A stretch of 36,335 nucleotides of DNA from Chlorobiota bacterium (GCA_021296135.1 JAGWAZ010000012.1:16705-53039), one strand, 5' to 3'. Positions 7,976 through 17,106 are shown, counted from the first letter of the stretch. The notes: generated by a model from the letters alone, not told the origin. A program made the numbers and translations.

Positions 7976-8113
7976 ACCAATTAAAAAAGGGGTAGGACAT
8001 AGTAGACAATATATATGAGACCCAGAGCAATCCATCTCCCTATATTCTACTCTGCATGCTACCTGTTACCTACGATTTTTCATTGTGCACTGAAATCATT
8101 TTGCATTGATACG

Positions 8114-9772
8114 ATGGCCAAGCGTAAGACCAAATCAAAGATCAACAAAGGGCAGATCATTAAAGCGTTCGCCGAAATGGCACGGCAGAAGAGCATCGAC
8201 CGCGATCTGCTTCAAGGAATAATCGAGGATACGTTCGCACAGATGGTGCGGAAGAAGTATGGCCCTAAAGCCGAGTTCGACATCATTGTAAACATGGAGA
8301 AAGGGGATATCGAAATCTACCTGATCCGTGAAGTTGTTGAAATAGTGGAAGACCCAAGTCTTCAGATTTTATTGGAAGATGCAAACAAAGGTGAAGAGGA
8401 ATACGAACTCGAGGATGAACATCTGATGGAGCTAAACCTCGAAAACCTTGCTGATAACTTTGGTCGGCGGATGATTGCCATGGCGGGTCAGATGCTCAGC
8501 CAGCGTGTGCGGGAGGTTGAAAAGGAGAACATCGTAAGTGAGTATATGGAGAAGATCGGAGAGATTATCGTTAGTGAAGTTTATCAGGTACGGCGCAACG
8601 ATGTCTACGTTCAGCATAACCGTGTTGAGCTTAGGATGCCCCGTAGTGAGCAAATCTGGCGCGAACGATACAAGAAAGGAGAGACTCTCCGCGCGTTGTT
8701 GAAAGAGGTGCGTTCCGACGAGGGAACATCTTCGCAGCCGGAGATCATCATCTCACGAAGCGACCCGATGTTCCTGTACAAACTGATGGAGATTGAGATT
8801 CCGGAAATCTATGACGGCATTATCGAGATCAAGTCGATTGCTCGTGAACCGGGTGAGAGAGCCAAAGTAGCTGTCCTTTCACATGACGAACGTGTTGATC
8901 CGGTCGGAGCGTGCGTTGGCATGAAGGGTGTCCGCATTCACTCTATCGTTCGTGAACTTTCGAATGAAAGCATTGACGTTATCCCTTACGATTTGGATTC
9001 CAAGACGTTCATCTCACGCGCTCTCTCACCGGCAAGGATCAAGGAGATTACAATTGATGATGAAACAGGCACGGCGACTGTCCTTGTTGCAGACGACCAG
9101 GTTTCCCTTGCAATCGGTCGTGGTGGCCAGAACGTTCGTCTTGCAATGAAGCTGACAGGTCTCACAATTGATCTGGTTAAGGAGGGTGGCGAGGATATCG
9201 AGTTAATTGAGTTTAAGGATGAGCTTGGTGACAAGCTATACGAAAGCCTTATAATGCTCGATATCGAGACGGCTAAAGAATTCCTTAGGGCTGATGAACA
9301 AATGCTGTTGGAGATCGAGGGAATGACGCCCAAAAAGCTGAGCGAGATACGCGCAATCATGCTTGTTGAGTTCGATGAGAACGAGCTACGTGATATTCTC
9401 CCACATCTGAACGTCGACTCAGTTCTCCAGACCAATGCTAACGGAGCGTCAGCTCACAACGGAGAAACTTCCGATGTTGAAAAAACGGAATCTTCTGCGC
9501 CGGAGGAAACACCGGGTAATGGTCGGAACGATGAGGAAACGAATGATACAGTTGAGGAAGCCGCAATTGCCGATGAGAGCAACTCCAACGCAGAAGAAGA
9601 GAGTTCTGCGGGAGAATCGAGCGAGGAGGCTATCGAAAATCCGCCTGCTACCAATGGTTCAGAGGATGAAGTGAATGAAGCATCGTCTGAAGAAAAAGCT
9701 CTTCCCACTAATGAGGGAGATACAAATAATGAACCGGCGGAACTCAACGAAGATGATATACAAACGGCATAG
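8114..9772 (+). CDS. nusA: transcription termination/antitermination factor NusA
   Basis: NusA binds RNA polymerase and nascent RNA and modulates pausing, termination and antitermination. The 552-residue product has the N-terminal polymerase-binding domain (IIKAFAEMARQKSIDRDLLQ), an S1-like region, and KH domains with VGACVGMKGVRIHSIVREL and AIGRGGQNVRLAMKL (GxxG loops). A helix-hairpin-helix-like stretch follows (LLEIEGMTPKKLSEI). From about residue 438 the tail is strongly acidic and low in complexity (Glu, Ser, Asn, Ala), about 115 residues. I chose ATG 8114 (MAKRKTKSK); the upstream in-frame extension to 8015 is unlike NusA and overlaps a low-complexity spacer. It lies 138 nt after rimP and 186 nt before infB. 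Confidence 0.93.
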   Translation: MAKRKTKSKINKGQIIKAFAEMARQKSIDRDLLQGIIEDTFAQMVRKKYGPKAEFDIIVNMEKGDIEIYLIREVVEIVEDPSLQILLEDANKGEEEYELEDEHLMELNLENLADNFGRRMIAMAGQMLSQRVREVEKENIVSEYMEKIGEIIVSEVYQVRRNDVYVQHNRVELRMPRSEQIWRERYKKGETLRALLKEVRSDEGTSSQPEIIISRSDPMFLYKLMEIEIPEIYDGIIEIKSIAREPGERAKVAVLSHDERVDPVGACVGMKGVRIHSIVRELSNESIDVIPYDLDSKTFISRALSPARIKEITIDDETGTATVLVADDQVSLAIGRGGQNVRLAMKLTGLTIDLVKEGGEDIELIEFKDELGDKLYESLIMLDIETAKEFLRADEQMLLEIEGMTPKKLSEIRAIMLVEFDENELRDILPHLNVDSVLQTNANGASAHNGETSDVEKTESSAPEETPGNGRNDEETNDTVEEAAIADESNSNAEEESSAGESSEEAIENPPATNGSEDEVNEASSEEKALPTNEGDTNNEPAELNEDDIQTA

Positions 9773-9832
9773 AAGGCCCCATTATAGAGCTTTCTTGTCC
9801 GTTATTACAGTGCTTTGGAGTTTTCCGTAGTT

Positions 9833-9850
9833 CCTCCTTTGATAAGGAGG
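9833..9850. repeat. 7-bp hairpin in the nusA-infB spacer
   Basis: CCTCCTT and AAGGAGG flank TGAT. It is a compact REP-like hairpin with no T-run, so termination between nusA and infB is not expected. AAGGAGG looks like a Shine-Dalgarno sequence but is over 100 nt from the infB start and would be buried in the stem. Confidence 0.55.
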
Positions 9851-9958
9851 GGAAGCGATACGATACATAATATCGGTGTAGAGTGCAGGATATGTTACCC
9901 GCGAGGATGAAATCGAACTGATAGACGCGAAGATTATCTGATTCTGAATCAACGCCGC

Positions 9959-12847
9959 ATGGCAGCTACTACAGAGAAAAAGAAGACATACAGGCTATTC
10001 AAACTTGCATCCGAGTTAAATATCGGACGCGAGACGATCGTTGAGTTCCTGAACACAAAAGGCTTTGAAGTGCCAAACAAGGCGATGACGAAGCTTGATC
10101 AGAAGATGTACGATCTGGTGATGAGTAAGTTCGAAAAAGAACATCGCCAGATCGAAAAGCAACGTCGTAAAGTTGATGCTTACCATGAACGGCGGGCAAA
10201 ATCTCGCAAGTCTGAGGAAAAGGAGAAGGAGATTGAGACCGAAGAGGCTCGGGTAACGCCACAGGATACTCAACCGCAGAAGAGAGCGAAAAAGAAAGTA
10301 GAAAGCAAACCGGTTCAAAGAATTCAGGAGCCTGAAGAGCTTGAGCCAACAACTGAAGTTGCTGAAGCCGAGCCCGAAGAGGCAACCGCCGAAGTTATAG
10401 CAGAGGCTACAACCGAAATTGAAGAGCAATCAAGCGAAGACAAAACGAAAGAAGTAGTTGAGCTTGAGAGCGAGCCCGAAGAAGCTGTTGCTGAGGTGGT
10501 GGAAGAGCCGGTTGCGCAAGTTTCAGAAGACGAAGTTGAGCAAGAACAACCGGAAGCCGAAGAGACTCTGCCGGAGCCGACCGTTGAAGAACCATCTGAA
10601 GTTGATGAGGATGAGATTGACGAGAGTTATGAAGGCGATGAGGAAGAAGACGAAGTTGAGCAGGAGGATGAGCCGGTCATGGAGAAACCGAAGCTCAAAG
10701 GACTCAACGTTGTTGGTAAAATCAAGATCGCAAAGAAAGAGGCCGACGAAAAGGTTGCACGCAAAAAGAAACGGAAACGCATCCGTGAGTCCAAGTCTGT
10801 CGACATCAATGCTGAGGTCGGAACAAACAAGCAGAAGAGCAGGAACGGAAGCGGGAAGACGACCGAACGGACCGAAAAGAGGAAGCGGAAACGCAAGGGC
10901 GTCAATGTCAGCCAGGAGGATGTGCAGAAGGCAATTCGCCAGACGTTCTCTCGAATGGACGACCGAACCGGATCAGCTCGTCAGAAACGGAGTCGCCAGA
11001 AACGAGAAGAACATCGTGAGCAACGCGAATTGGAGATGATGGAACACATCGAGAGTGAGACCACTCTCCATGTAGCTGAGTATGCAACGGTTGCGGAGCT
11101 CGCCGGCCTGATGAACGTCGATGTCTCGGAAGTCATCACCAAGTGTATCGGCCTTGGCTTGATGGTCTCCATCAACCAACGTCTGGACAAGGATACCATT
11201 CAGTTAGTTGCCGACGAGTTCGACTTCACAGTCGAATTCCAGCAAGAGTATGCTGAGGATGTTCTTGCTGAGGATGAAGACCCGGAAGAAAACCTGAAAC
11301 CACGTGCTCCTATCGTCACGATTATGGGACACGTCGATCACGGAAAGACCTCTCTTCTCGACTATATTCGTCGTGCCAATGTCGTTGCTGGTGAGGCTGG
11401 AGGCATCACGCAGCATATCGGTGCGTACGCGGTAGAACTTGAAGGCGGACGTCACGTTGCCTTCCTTGATACACCGGGTCACGAAGCCTTCACGGCAATG
11501 CGTGCCCGTGGCGCTCAGGTTACGGACATCGTTGTGCTGATTATTGCTGCCGATGACTCGGTTATGCCTCAGACTGTGGAGGCAATCTCACATGCCCAGG
11601 CAGCAGGAGTACCGATGGTTGTGGCCATCAACAAGATCGACAAACCCGACGCCAACCCCGATCGAATCAAACAACAGCTTGCTGATCGGAATGTTCTGGT
11701 TGAGAATTGGGGAGGCAAAGTGCAAGCAGTGGAGGTTTCTGCAAAGCAGGGAGCAAATGTTGACAAACTTCTTGAAGCAATTCTTCTCGAAGCAGAAATT
11801 CTTGACCTGAAGGCAAACCCGGATCGTCTCGCTCGTGGCACAATCATAGAAGCTGAGATTGATAAGGGACGCGGTGCCGTTGCCACTGCTTTGGTGCAGA
11901 AGGGGACCCTGAGAGTGGGAGATCCATACATTGCCGGACAGTATTCCGGTCGTATCCGTGCAATGTTTGATGAGCGAGGACATCGCGTTGAGGAGGCCGG
12001 TCCATCAATCCCTGTACAGATTCTTGGCCTCGACGGTGTACCCGATCCGGGCGATAAAATGGTTGTTGTTGAAAGCGAACAGGAAGCAAAAGAGATTGCC
12101 ATCAAACGTCAACAACTTCGACGCGAACAAGGGTTCATGCAGGCACGACGTCGCTTTACGCTTGATGATATTTCCAAGCAGATCGCTCAAGGCGAAGTAC
12201 GGGAACTCCTGCTTCTCATCAAGGGAGACGTTACCGGTTCAATTGAAGCGCTGGCCGATAAACTGCAGGAACTCTCAACCCCGGAGGTGAGCGTCACCAT
12301 CGTGATGAAAGGGGTAGGCGAGATTACCGAGTCAGATGTGAATCTGGCAATGGCCTCGGAGACGCATGCTATCATTATCGGCTTCCACGTCCGCCCGAAT
12401 CTGAAAGCTCGGAAACTTGCCGAAGCTGAGGGAGTTGATATTCGCACCTATCGGGTCATTTATGAAACCGTCGAGGAGATTCGTGCTGCGCTCGAAGGTA
12501 TGCTCGATCCGGAAGAGAAGGAAGAGGTGATCGCAACGGTTAAAGTACGCAATATCTTCAAGATTTCTCGTCTTGGCACAATCGCCGGTTGTTATGTGGC
12601 AGATGGCAAGGTCAGTCGCAACGATAATGTTCGCCTGCTCCGCGATGGCTTCGAGGTCTATGAAGGAACGATCTCTTCACTGAAACGGATGAAAGATGAC
12701 GTGCGTGAAGTAGAGCAGGGATTTGAATGTGGCATTGCCCTCGAGAACATGAACGACATCAAGGTTGGCGATATTATCGAGGCTTATCGTACTATTAAAA
12801 TCAAACGTAAGCTGGAGAACCAGCCTGTCCCGGCGGCTGAAGCCTGA
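9959..12847 (+). CDS. infB: translation initiation factor IF-2
   Basis: IF-2 is the GTPase that places initiator tRNA on the 30S subunit and promotes subunit joining. The 962-residue protein starts with an IF2 N-terminal helical module (YRLFKLASELNIGRETIVEF), followed by a long charged linker, Glu-rich from about 80 to 245 and Lys/Arg-rich to about 350. A second N2-type module follows (ATVAELAGLMNVDVSEVI). The GTPase domain has G1 GHVDHGKTSL at about 457, G3 DTPGHEAF, G4 NKIDKPDAN and a G5-like SAK. Domains II-IV follow and end near EDIIEAYRT. The ATG at 9959 gives the canonical N-terminus. It lies between nusA and rbfA as in most bacteria. Confidence 0.95.
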   Translation: MAATTEKKKTYRLFKLASELNIGRETIVEFLNTKGFEVPNKAMTKLDQKMYDLVMSKFEKEHRQIEKQRRKVDAYHERRAKSRKSEEKEKEIETEEARVTPQDTQPQKRAKKKVESKPVQRIQEPEELEPTTEVAEAEPEEATAEVIAEATTEIEEQSSEDKTKEVVELESEPEEAVAEVVEEPVAQVSEDEVEQEQPEAEETLPEPTVEEPSEVDEDEIDESYEGDEEEDEVEQEDEPVMEKPKLKGLNVVGKIKIAKKEADEKVARKKKRKRIRESKSVDINAEVGTNKQKSRNGSGKTTERTEKRKRKRKGVNVSQEDVQKAIRQTFSRMDDRTGSARQKRSRQKREEHREQRELEMMEHIESETTLHVAEYATVAELAGLMNVDVSEVITKCIGLGLMVSINQRLDKDTIQLVADEFDFTVEFQQEYAEDVLAEDEDPEENLKPRAPIVTIMGHVDHGKTSLLDYIRRANVVAGEAGGITQHIGAYAVELEGGRHVAFLDTPGHEAFTAMRARGAQVTDIVVLIIAADDSVMPQTVEAISHAQAAGVPMVVAINKIDKPDANPDRIKQQLADRNVLVENWGGKVQAVEVSAKQGANVDKLLEAILLEAEILDLKANPDRLARGTIIEAEIDKGRGAVATALVQKGTLRVGDPYIAGQYSGRIRAMFDERGHRVEEAGPSIPVQILGLDGVPDPGDKMVVVESEQEAKEIAIKRQQLRREQGFMQARRRFTLDDISKQIAQGEVRELLLLIKGDVTGSIEALADKLQELSTPEVSVTIVMKGVGEITESDVNLAMASETHAIIIGFHVRPNLKARKLAEAEGVDIRTYRVIYETVEEIRAALEGMLDPEEKEEVIATVKVRNIFKISRLGTIAGCYVADGKVSRNDNVRLLRDGFEVYEGTISSLKRMKDDVREVEQGFECGIALENMNDIKVGDIIEAYRTIKIKRKLENQPVPAAEA

Positions 12848-12894
12848 TTCAATCAGAAAGGAAAAATTCAAAAGATAGAACCCGGATCTACCGA

Positions 12895-12929
12895 GAAGCG
12901 CACGCCCCTGCAAACAGAACGTGCGCTTC
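12895..12929. repeat. 10-bp inverted repeat in the infB-rbfA spacer
   Basis: GAAGCGCACG (12895-12904) and CGTGCGCTTC (12920-12929) are perfectly complementary with a 15-nt loop. No T-tract follows directly. It may be an RNA processing or stability element, a weak terminator, or another REP-like unit. It lies 47 nt after infB and 75 nt before rbfA. Confidence 0.6.
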
Positions 12930-13004
12930 CGCGTTAAGAACCTTTTATCGGCTCAACTCTCTAACTTACCGCTGACACTCTTTTTAAATTTTCATTGATA
13001 CCTC

Positions 13005-13415
13005 GTGTCTATCAGAACTGAAAGAGTCGGCGCATTGTTGCGACAAACGTTAGCAACGCATTTTCAAGGAAAGTTACCGGACTATTTGGATGGGATGGTA
13101 ACAATAACCGCCGTTCGTGTATCGGCTGATCTTGCGATCGCTAAAGTCTATATCAGCATCTTTAACAGTAAGACCGACCCTGGCATTCTGGTAAAGCGTC
13201 TGAACGCTCATCAAAAAGAGATACGGACCGCCCTTGCACGCGATGTGCGCCTACGGAAGATGCCGGAGTTTCGTTTCTTCCTCGACGATACGCTCGACAC
13301 AGCAAAACATATCGACAAGTTGATCGAGAAAGTGCGAGCGGAAGATGAAGAGCAGCGTGCTGCCCGGGGCGAAACCGGCGAATTTGACAAAGAGATCAGG
13401 AGTAATGGAGACTGA
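13005..13415 (+). CDS. rbfA: ribosome-binding factor A
   Basis: RbfA binds the 30S subunit and is needed for 16S rRNA 5'-end maturation and cold adaptation. The 136-residue product begins SIRTERVGALLRQTLATHF, typical of the family, followed by the single KH-like fold (VTITAVRVSADLAIAKVYIS, VRLRKMPEFRFFLDDTLD). It uses a GTG start; the canonical N-terminus fits this codon and no better ATG is available. The last 11 nt overlap the truB start, indicating translational coupling. Confidence 0.92.
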   Translation: MSIRTERVGALLRQTLATHFQGKLPDYLDGMVTITAVRVSADLAIAKVYISIFNSKTDPGILVKRLNAHQKEIRTALARDVRLRKMPEFRFFLDDTLDTAKHIDKLIEKVRAEDEEQRAARGETGEFDKEIRSNGD

Positions 13416-14160
13416 TCCGAACTTTGGTCTTCCTGTGATTCGCCGGGGCCAGCTTGTTGAATTCAATCCGGGAATTTCTGATGAGGCCGGAGTGTTACTC
13501 CTGGTTGACAAGCCGCTCGACTGGACATCATTCGACGTGGTTGCCAAAGTCCGCAAGGCTCTCGGTATCAGGAAAGTAGGACATGCCGGAACTCTCGATC
13601 CGTTGGCAACAGGTTTGTTGATTCTCTGTCTGGGCAAAGCAACCAAGGTGGCAGAGAAGCTACAAACAGAAGAGAAGGAATACAAAGGAACGATGCGACT
13701 TGGCGCGACAACCAGGACTGAGGATGCCGAAGGAGAGGAGCAAGATGTTTGCTCGGTCGATCATCTTACCAGCGAGGAGATAAGGACCGCTACGGATTCA
13801 TTCCTTGGAGAGTCTCTTCAAATCCCGCCGATGTTCTCCGCCAGAAAAGTAAAGGGAAAACGCCTCTATAAACTGGCTCGCAAAGGAATTGAGGTTGAAC
13901 GCCCCGCAAAGCCGATCACGATCCATGAGTTCGAGATCACTCGAATTGATCTGTCAGACAATCGACCACAGATCGACTTTCGTGTCTGCTGCTCAAAAGG
14001 AACATACGTTCGCTCACTTGCCCGTGACCTGGGCCAGAAGCTTGGTGTCGGCGGTTATCTCCTGAGGTTGCGTCGCACAAGAATCGGATCGTTTTGTATG
14101 GAGGATGGAGTAGGAATTGAGGAGATTATTTCATTCAATCGCAGTCCCTCACAAGATTGA
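13405..14160 (+). CDS. truB: tRNA pseudouridine(55) synthase
   Basis: TruB converts U55 of the tRNA T-loop to pseudouridine. The 251-residue product shows VDKPLDWTSFDVVAKVR, then GHAGTLDPLATGLL with the catalytic Asp at about residue 65. It also has the KEYKGTMRLG motif, PPMFSARKVKGKRLYKLAR, and CSKGTYVRSLARDLG. ATG 13405 is chosen because AGGAG lies just upstream and it overlaps the rbfA stop by 11 nt; an in-frame ATG at 13345 would lie deep inside rbfA. In many genomes ribF and rpsO follow directly. Here a restriction-modification pair intervenes, 54 nt downstream. Confidence 0.94.
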   Translation: METDPNFGLPVIRRGQLVEFNPGISDEAGVLLLVDKPLDWTSFDVVAKVRKALGIRKVGHAGTLDPLATGLLILCLGKATKVAEKLQTEEKEYKGTMRLGATTRTEDAEGEEQDVCSVDHLTSEEIRTATDSFLGESLQIPPMFSARKVKGKRLYKLARKGIEVERPAKPITIHEFEITRIDLSDNRPQIDFRVCCSKGTYVRSLARDLGQKLGVGGYLLRLRRTRIGSFCMEDGVGIEEIISFNRSPSQD

Positions 14161-14214
14161 ATGGAGGGATTCGTAATTTTCAGGCATCCATTCTACATCA
14201 ATTGTTGTTGAAAC

Positions 14215-15072
14215 ATGGAAGTTACTGCTGAAATTTTACAAGGTGATTCCCCTGAAGTTCTCAAAGGACTTGAGGATAATTCTATCGATCTGATTTTCAC
14301 ATCTCCACCATACGCCGACAGTCGCAAGGATACATATGGAGGTATTCATCCAGATAGGTACGTTGAATGGTTCTTGCCGGTTTCTGAACAGCTTCTCCGT
14401 GTTTTAAAACATGATGGTTCGTTTGTCCTAAACATCAAGGAAAAGGTTGTAAAGGGCGAACGAAGTACATACGTTATTGAACTAATTCTTGCCTTACGTC
14501 AACAGGGATGGCTTTGGACAGAAGAATTTGTATGGCATAAAAAAAATTCCTACCCCGGCAAATGGCCAAACAGATTCCGTGATGCTTGGGAGCGCCTTCT
14601 ACAGTTCAACAAAAATCGCAAGTTCAAGATGTATCAGGAAGAAGTCATGGTGTCTATGGGAGACTGGGCAAAGTTGCGTTTGAGGAATCTTAGTGAGACA
14701 GATAAACGTCGTGACAACTCCAGGGTAGGAAGCGGCTTTGGTAAAAACATCTCAAATTGGGTAGGTTGTGACAAGGTCTATCCTGATAATGTCATTCACC
14801 TCGCAACCGAATGCAATAACAAGAATCATAGTGCTGCATTCCCTGAAAACCTGCCGACATGGTTTATTAAGCTTTTCACAAAAGAAGGAGATAATGTTCT
14901 CGATCCTTTTGCTGGCTCCGGAACAACTCTGGTTGCAGCACGGAAGTTGCGCCGTAACTCTGTCGGCATCGAGATTGTGCCAGAATACGTAGAGATGGTA
15001 AAGGAACAACTGAGAACATCTGAACTCTATTTATTCGAGGAGGTTGAGGCGTATGAGAGTCCTGAATCTTGA
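14215..15072 (+). CDS. beta-class DNA methyltransferase of a type II R-M system
   Basis: A site-specific DNA methyltransferase of 285 residues, probably N4-cytosine (or N6-adenine), protecting host DNA from the adjacent endonuclease. The catalytic motif IV TSPPY is at residues 29-33 and the AdoMet-binding motif I DPFAGSGTT is at 230-238. This order (IV before I) defines the beta class. The motif X-like segment LPTWFIKLFTKEGDNVLDPF precedes motif I. TSPPY is more frequent in m4C enzymes, but the sequence alone cannot fix the modified base or target. The gene sits between truB and ribF, overlaps the endonuclease start by 20 nt, and looks more A/T-rich than its neighbours, consistent with acquisition. 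The methylase appears intact. Confidence 0.85.
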   Translation: MEVTAEILQGDSPEVLKGLEDNSIDLIFTSPPYADSRKDTYGGIHPDRYVEWFLPVSEQLLRVLKHDGSFVLNIKEKVVKGERSTYVIELILALRQQGWLWTEEFVWHKKNSYPGKWPNRFRDAWERLLQFNKNRKFKMYQEEVMVSMGDWAKLRLRNLSETDKRRDNSRVGSGFGKNISNWVGCDKVYPDNVIHLATECNNKNHSAAFPENLPTWFIKLFTKEGDNVLDPFAGSGTTLVAARKLRRNSVGIEIVPEYVEMVKEQLRTSELYLFEEVEAYESPES

Positions 15073-15797
15073 TGAGGTCAAGGAATTTGTCGAGGAGAAC
15101 ATCGGAGAGTTTCATAAGAAGAGAATTGAAAGACTCGGTCAATTAAAACTCTACAACATTCTCAAGAGAAAGAACCCATATCTATTTCGTGCAAAAGATA
15201 TTCTGACCGCACAAGAGTTAGTTGAAAGTATTCTGGATGCATATCTTATCGTCGCAGGAAGAAACGATCTTTGGAGATTTCCTTGAAAAGCTCGCCATCT
15301 TTATCAATGGGCGCGTCTATGGTGGTGAAAAATCCTCTGCAGAAGGGATTGATCTTGAGTTTGAGAAAGAGAGCATTTGGTACATCGTTGCTATCAAGTC
15401 TGGACCTAATTGGGGTAACAGCTCTCAAATCGCACGAATGAAAGACCTCTTTCGCAAAGCCAGACGCATACTTGGAACTAACCGTAAGGAACAAAACGTT
15501 ATTGCCGTCAATGGATGCTGCTATGGCAAGGATAACAATCCGGATAAGGGTGAATACATAAAGCTTTGCGGGCAGAGATTTTGGGAATTCATTTCTAATG
15601 ATTCAAGTCTTTATGCCAAAATTATTGAACCGCTTGGACATCGAGCAAAAGAAGAGAATACAGGCTTTATAAAGGAAGAGTCTCTTCTCATCAACAGGTT
15701 AACAATGGCCTTTGGAGTGGAATTCTGCTATGGAAACGGTGAAATTGATTGGGATAAACTGGTACAGTTCAATTCTGCTGCTGACAGTGCCACATGA
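15053..15797 (+). pseudogene. PmeII-family-like type II restriction endonuclease, +1 frameshifted
   Basis: Two overlapping frames join into one protein. Frame A starts at ATG 15053 (RVLNLDEVKEFVEENIGEF) and ends at TGA 15284-15286. Frame B supplies SSQEETIFGDFLEKLAIFIN, then SAEGIDLEFEKESIWYIVAI, KSGPNWGNSSQIARMKDLF and NVIAVNGCCYG, to TGA 15795-15797. The whole resembles PmeII-type endonucleases as I remember that family. Skipping one base at 15248 (CTT-A-TCG) restores DAYL-SSQEE. The joined product would be about 247 residues. The Asp of GIDLEF and the Lys of AIKSGPNW are candidate nuclease-site residues. The acid normally preceding the Lys is not obvious. A frameshift mutation, sequencing error or programmed +1 shift are all possible. 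The stop overlaps the ribF start by 4 nt. Confidence 0.72.
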
Positions 15798-16726
15798 TCA
15801 TCTACAACTCCCTTCAGGAAATCCCACATCGGTCAGGAACTGCCCTCACCATCGGCACGTTTGATGGTCTGCATCTGGGGCACCGAGCAATTCTCGATGA
15901 ACTGCTGCGCGTCGCTGCTGGCCTTGAAGGTCGAAGCATGGTACTGACGTTTGATCCACACCCGCAAGAGGTATTGCGCAAAACCGGCGACTCGGTCCCA
16001 ATCCTGACCCCTATCGGAATCAAACTGGGGCTCCTGGAACGCCATGGAGTTGATGTGGTTATTGTTCTCCCGTTCACGCGAGAATTTGCAGCAACCCCCT
16101 GGCAGGAGTTTATCGACCAGTTGATTGAACATGTCGGTCTGGCACATATGGTTGTTGGTCACGACCATGCTTTTGGAAAGAATCGGGAAGGGAATGCCGA
16201 ATCATTGCGGGAGTATGGAGCCGAACGTGGTTTCACCTTCACGCAAGTTGGACCGTTGTTGGTCGATACGGAAACGATCAATTCAACAAAGATTCGTTAT
16301 GCACTTCGTACCGGCAACCTCAAACAGGCCAATCGGTGGCTTGATCGTCCTTACGCTCTTCAAGGGAACGTTGTGACCGGAGATGGTCGGGGGAAACAGA
16401 TTGGCGTGCCAACGGCAAACATTCAACCTCTGAATCCTAACCAGCTTGTCCCGGCAAATGGAGTTTACGCAGTACGTACGTTCATTGATGAATACGGGAC
16501 TTCCTATAACGGCATGGCGAACATCGGCGTTCGCCCGACATTCACTGAAGGAACCGAAAAGACCATCGAAGTTCATCTTTTTGATTTCTTTGATGAAATT
16601 TATCACCGACTGGTAACAGTTGAATTCATTAAGTTTGTTCGCTCTGAGCAAAAATTTGCCTCGAAAGAGGAGTTTTCAGCTCAACTGAAGAAAGATCGGG
16701 AAGCCTCTATCGCATCCCTAACATAA
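15794..16726 (+). CDS. ribF: bifunctional riboflavin kinase/FAD synthetase
   Basis: RibF phosphorylates riboflavin to FMN and adenylates FMN to FAD in the cytoplasm. The 310-residue protein has the N-terminal nucleotidyltransferase domain with GTFDGLHLGH (residues 21-30), VVGHDHAFGKNREGN and STKIRYAL. The C-terminal riboflavin kinase domain has GRGKQIGVPTANI, NGMANIGVRPTF and IEVHLFDF. The length is normal. Its ATG overlaps the endonuclease stop (ATGA), so its translation is probably coupled to the restriction gene in the present arrangement. Because that gene is frameshifted, coupling works only through frame B. Confidence 0.95.
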   Translation: MIIYNSLQEIPHRSGTALTIGTFDGLHLGHRAILDELLRVAAGLEGRSMVLTFDPHPQEVLRKTGDSVPILTPIGIKLGLLERHGVDVVIVLPFTREFAATPWQEFIDQLIEHVGLAHMVVGHDHAFGKNREGNAESLREYGAERGFTFTQVGPLLVDTETINSTKIRYALRTGNLKQANRWLDRPYALQGNVVTGDGRGKQIGVPTANIQPLNPNQLVPANGVYAVRTFIDEYGTSYNGMANIGVRPTFTEGTEKTIEVHLFDFFDEIYHRLVTVEFIKFVRSEQKFASKEEFSAQLKKDREASIASLT

Positions 16727-16826
16727 TTGATAAGGAATTGTCGGTAGTAGTACTTTCGTCCATGTGAGACCGAAGAGCAACTACCATAACGATAACACTA
16801 ATAGACTGCAATTCGGAGCGGTACCT

Positions 16827-17096
16827 ATGTCATTGACAAAAGAACGGAAAGCTGAGCTGGTGGCGAAGTATGGCGACAATCCGGATGATACCGGTAAGAC
16901 GGAGGTTCAGATTGCCATCCTTACTGAGCGCATCAAGTCGCTCGGGCCACATTTTGATAGCAACAAAAAAGACAAGCACTCGTTGCGTGGTCTTATGAAG
17001 ATGGTCGGCAAACGTCGCCATCTACTCGATCATCTTGCCGAGAAGGATATTGAACGCTATCGTTCAATCATCAAGGAACTTGGTATTCGTAAGTAG
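16827..17096 (+). CDS. rpsO: 30S ribosomal protein S15
   Basis: S15 is a primary 16S rRNA-binding protein of the small-subunit platform. The 89-residue product matches the family along its length: [53 protein letters not shown] and [16 protein letters not shown] 16827 gives the canonical start; an in-frame ATG at 16764 would add 21 unrelated residues. It is the last gene before an intrinsic terminator. rpsO next to pnp is conserved in many bacteria. Confidence 0.96.
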   Translation: MSLTKERKAELVAKYGDNPDDTGKTEVQIAILTERIKSLGPHFDSNKKDKHSLRGLMKMVGKRRHLLDHLAEKDIERYRSIIKELGIRK

Positions 17097-17106
17097 GAAC
17101 CAAAAC

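Noticed and set aside
8015-8113. 33-codon in-frame extension of nusA upstream of ATG 8114
   Set aside because: Its sequence is unlike any NusA N-terminus and is built from the degenerate low-complexity words common in the spacers; ATG 8114 gives the canonical MAKRKTK-type start.
11569-12105. 178-codon minus-strand open frame inside infB
   Set aside because: Antisense shadow of a highly conserved GTPase; Ser/Arg-rich composition typical of shadow frames.
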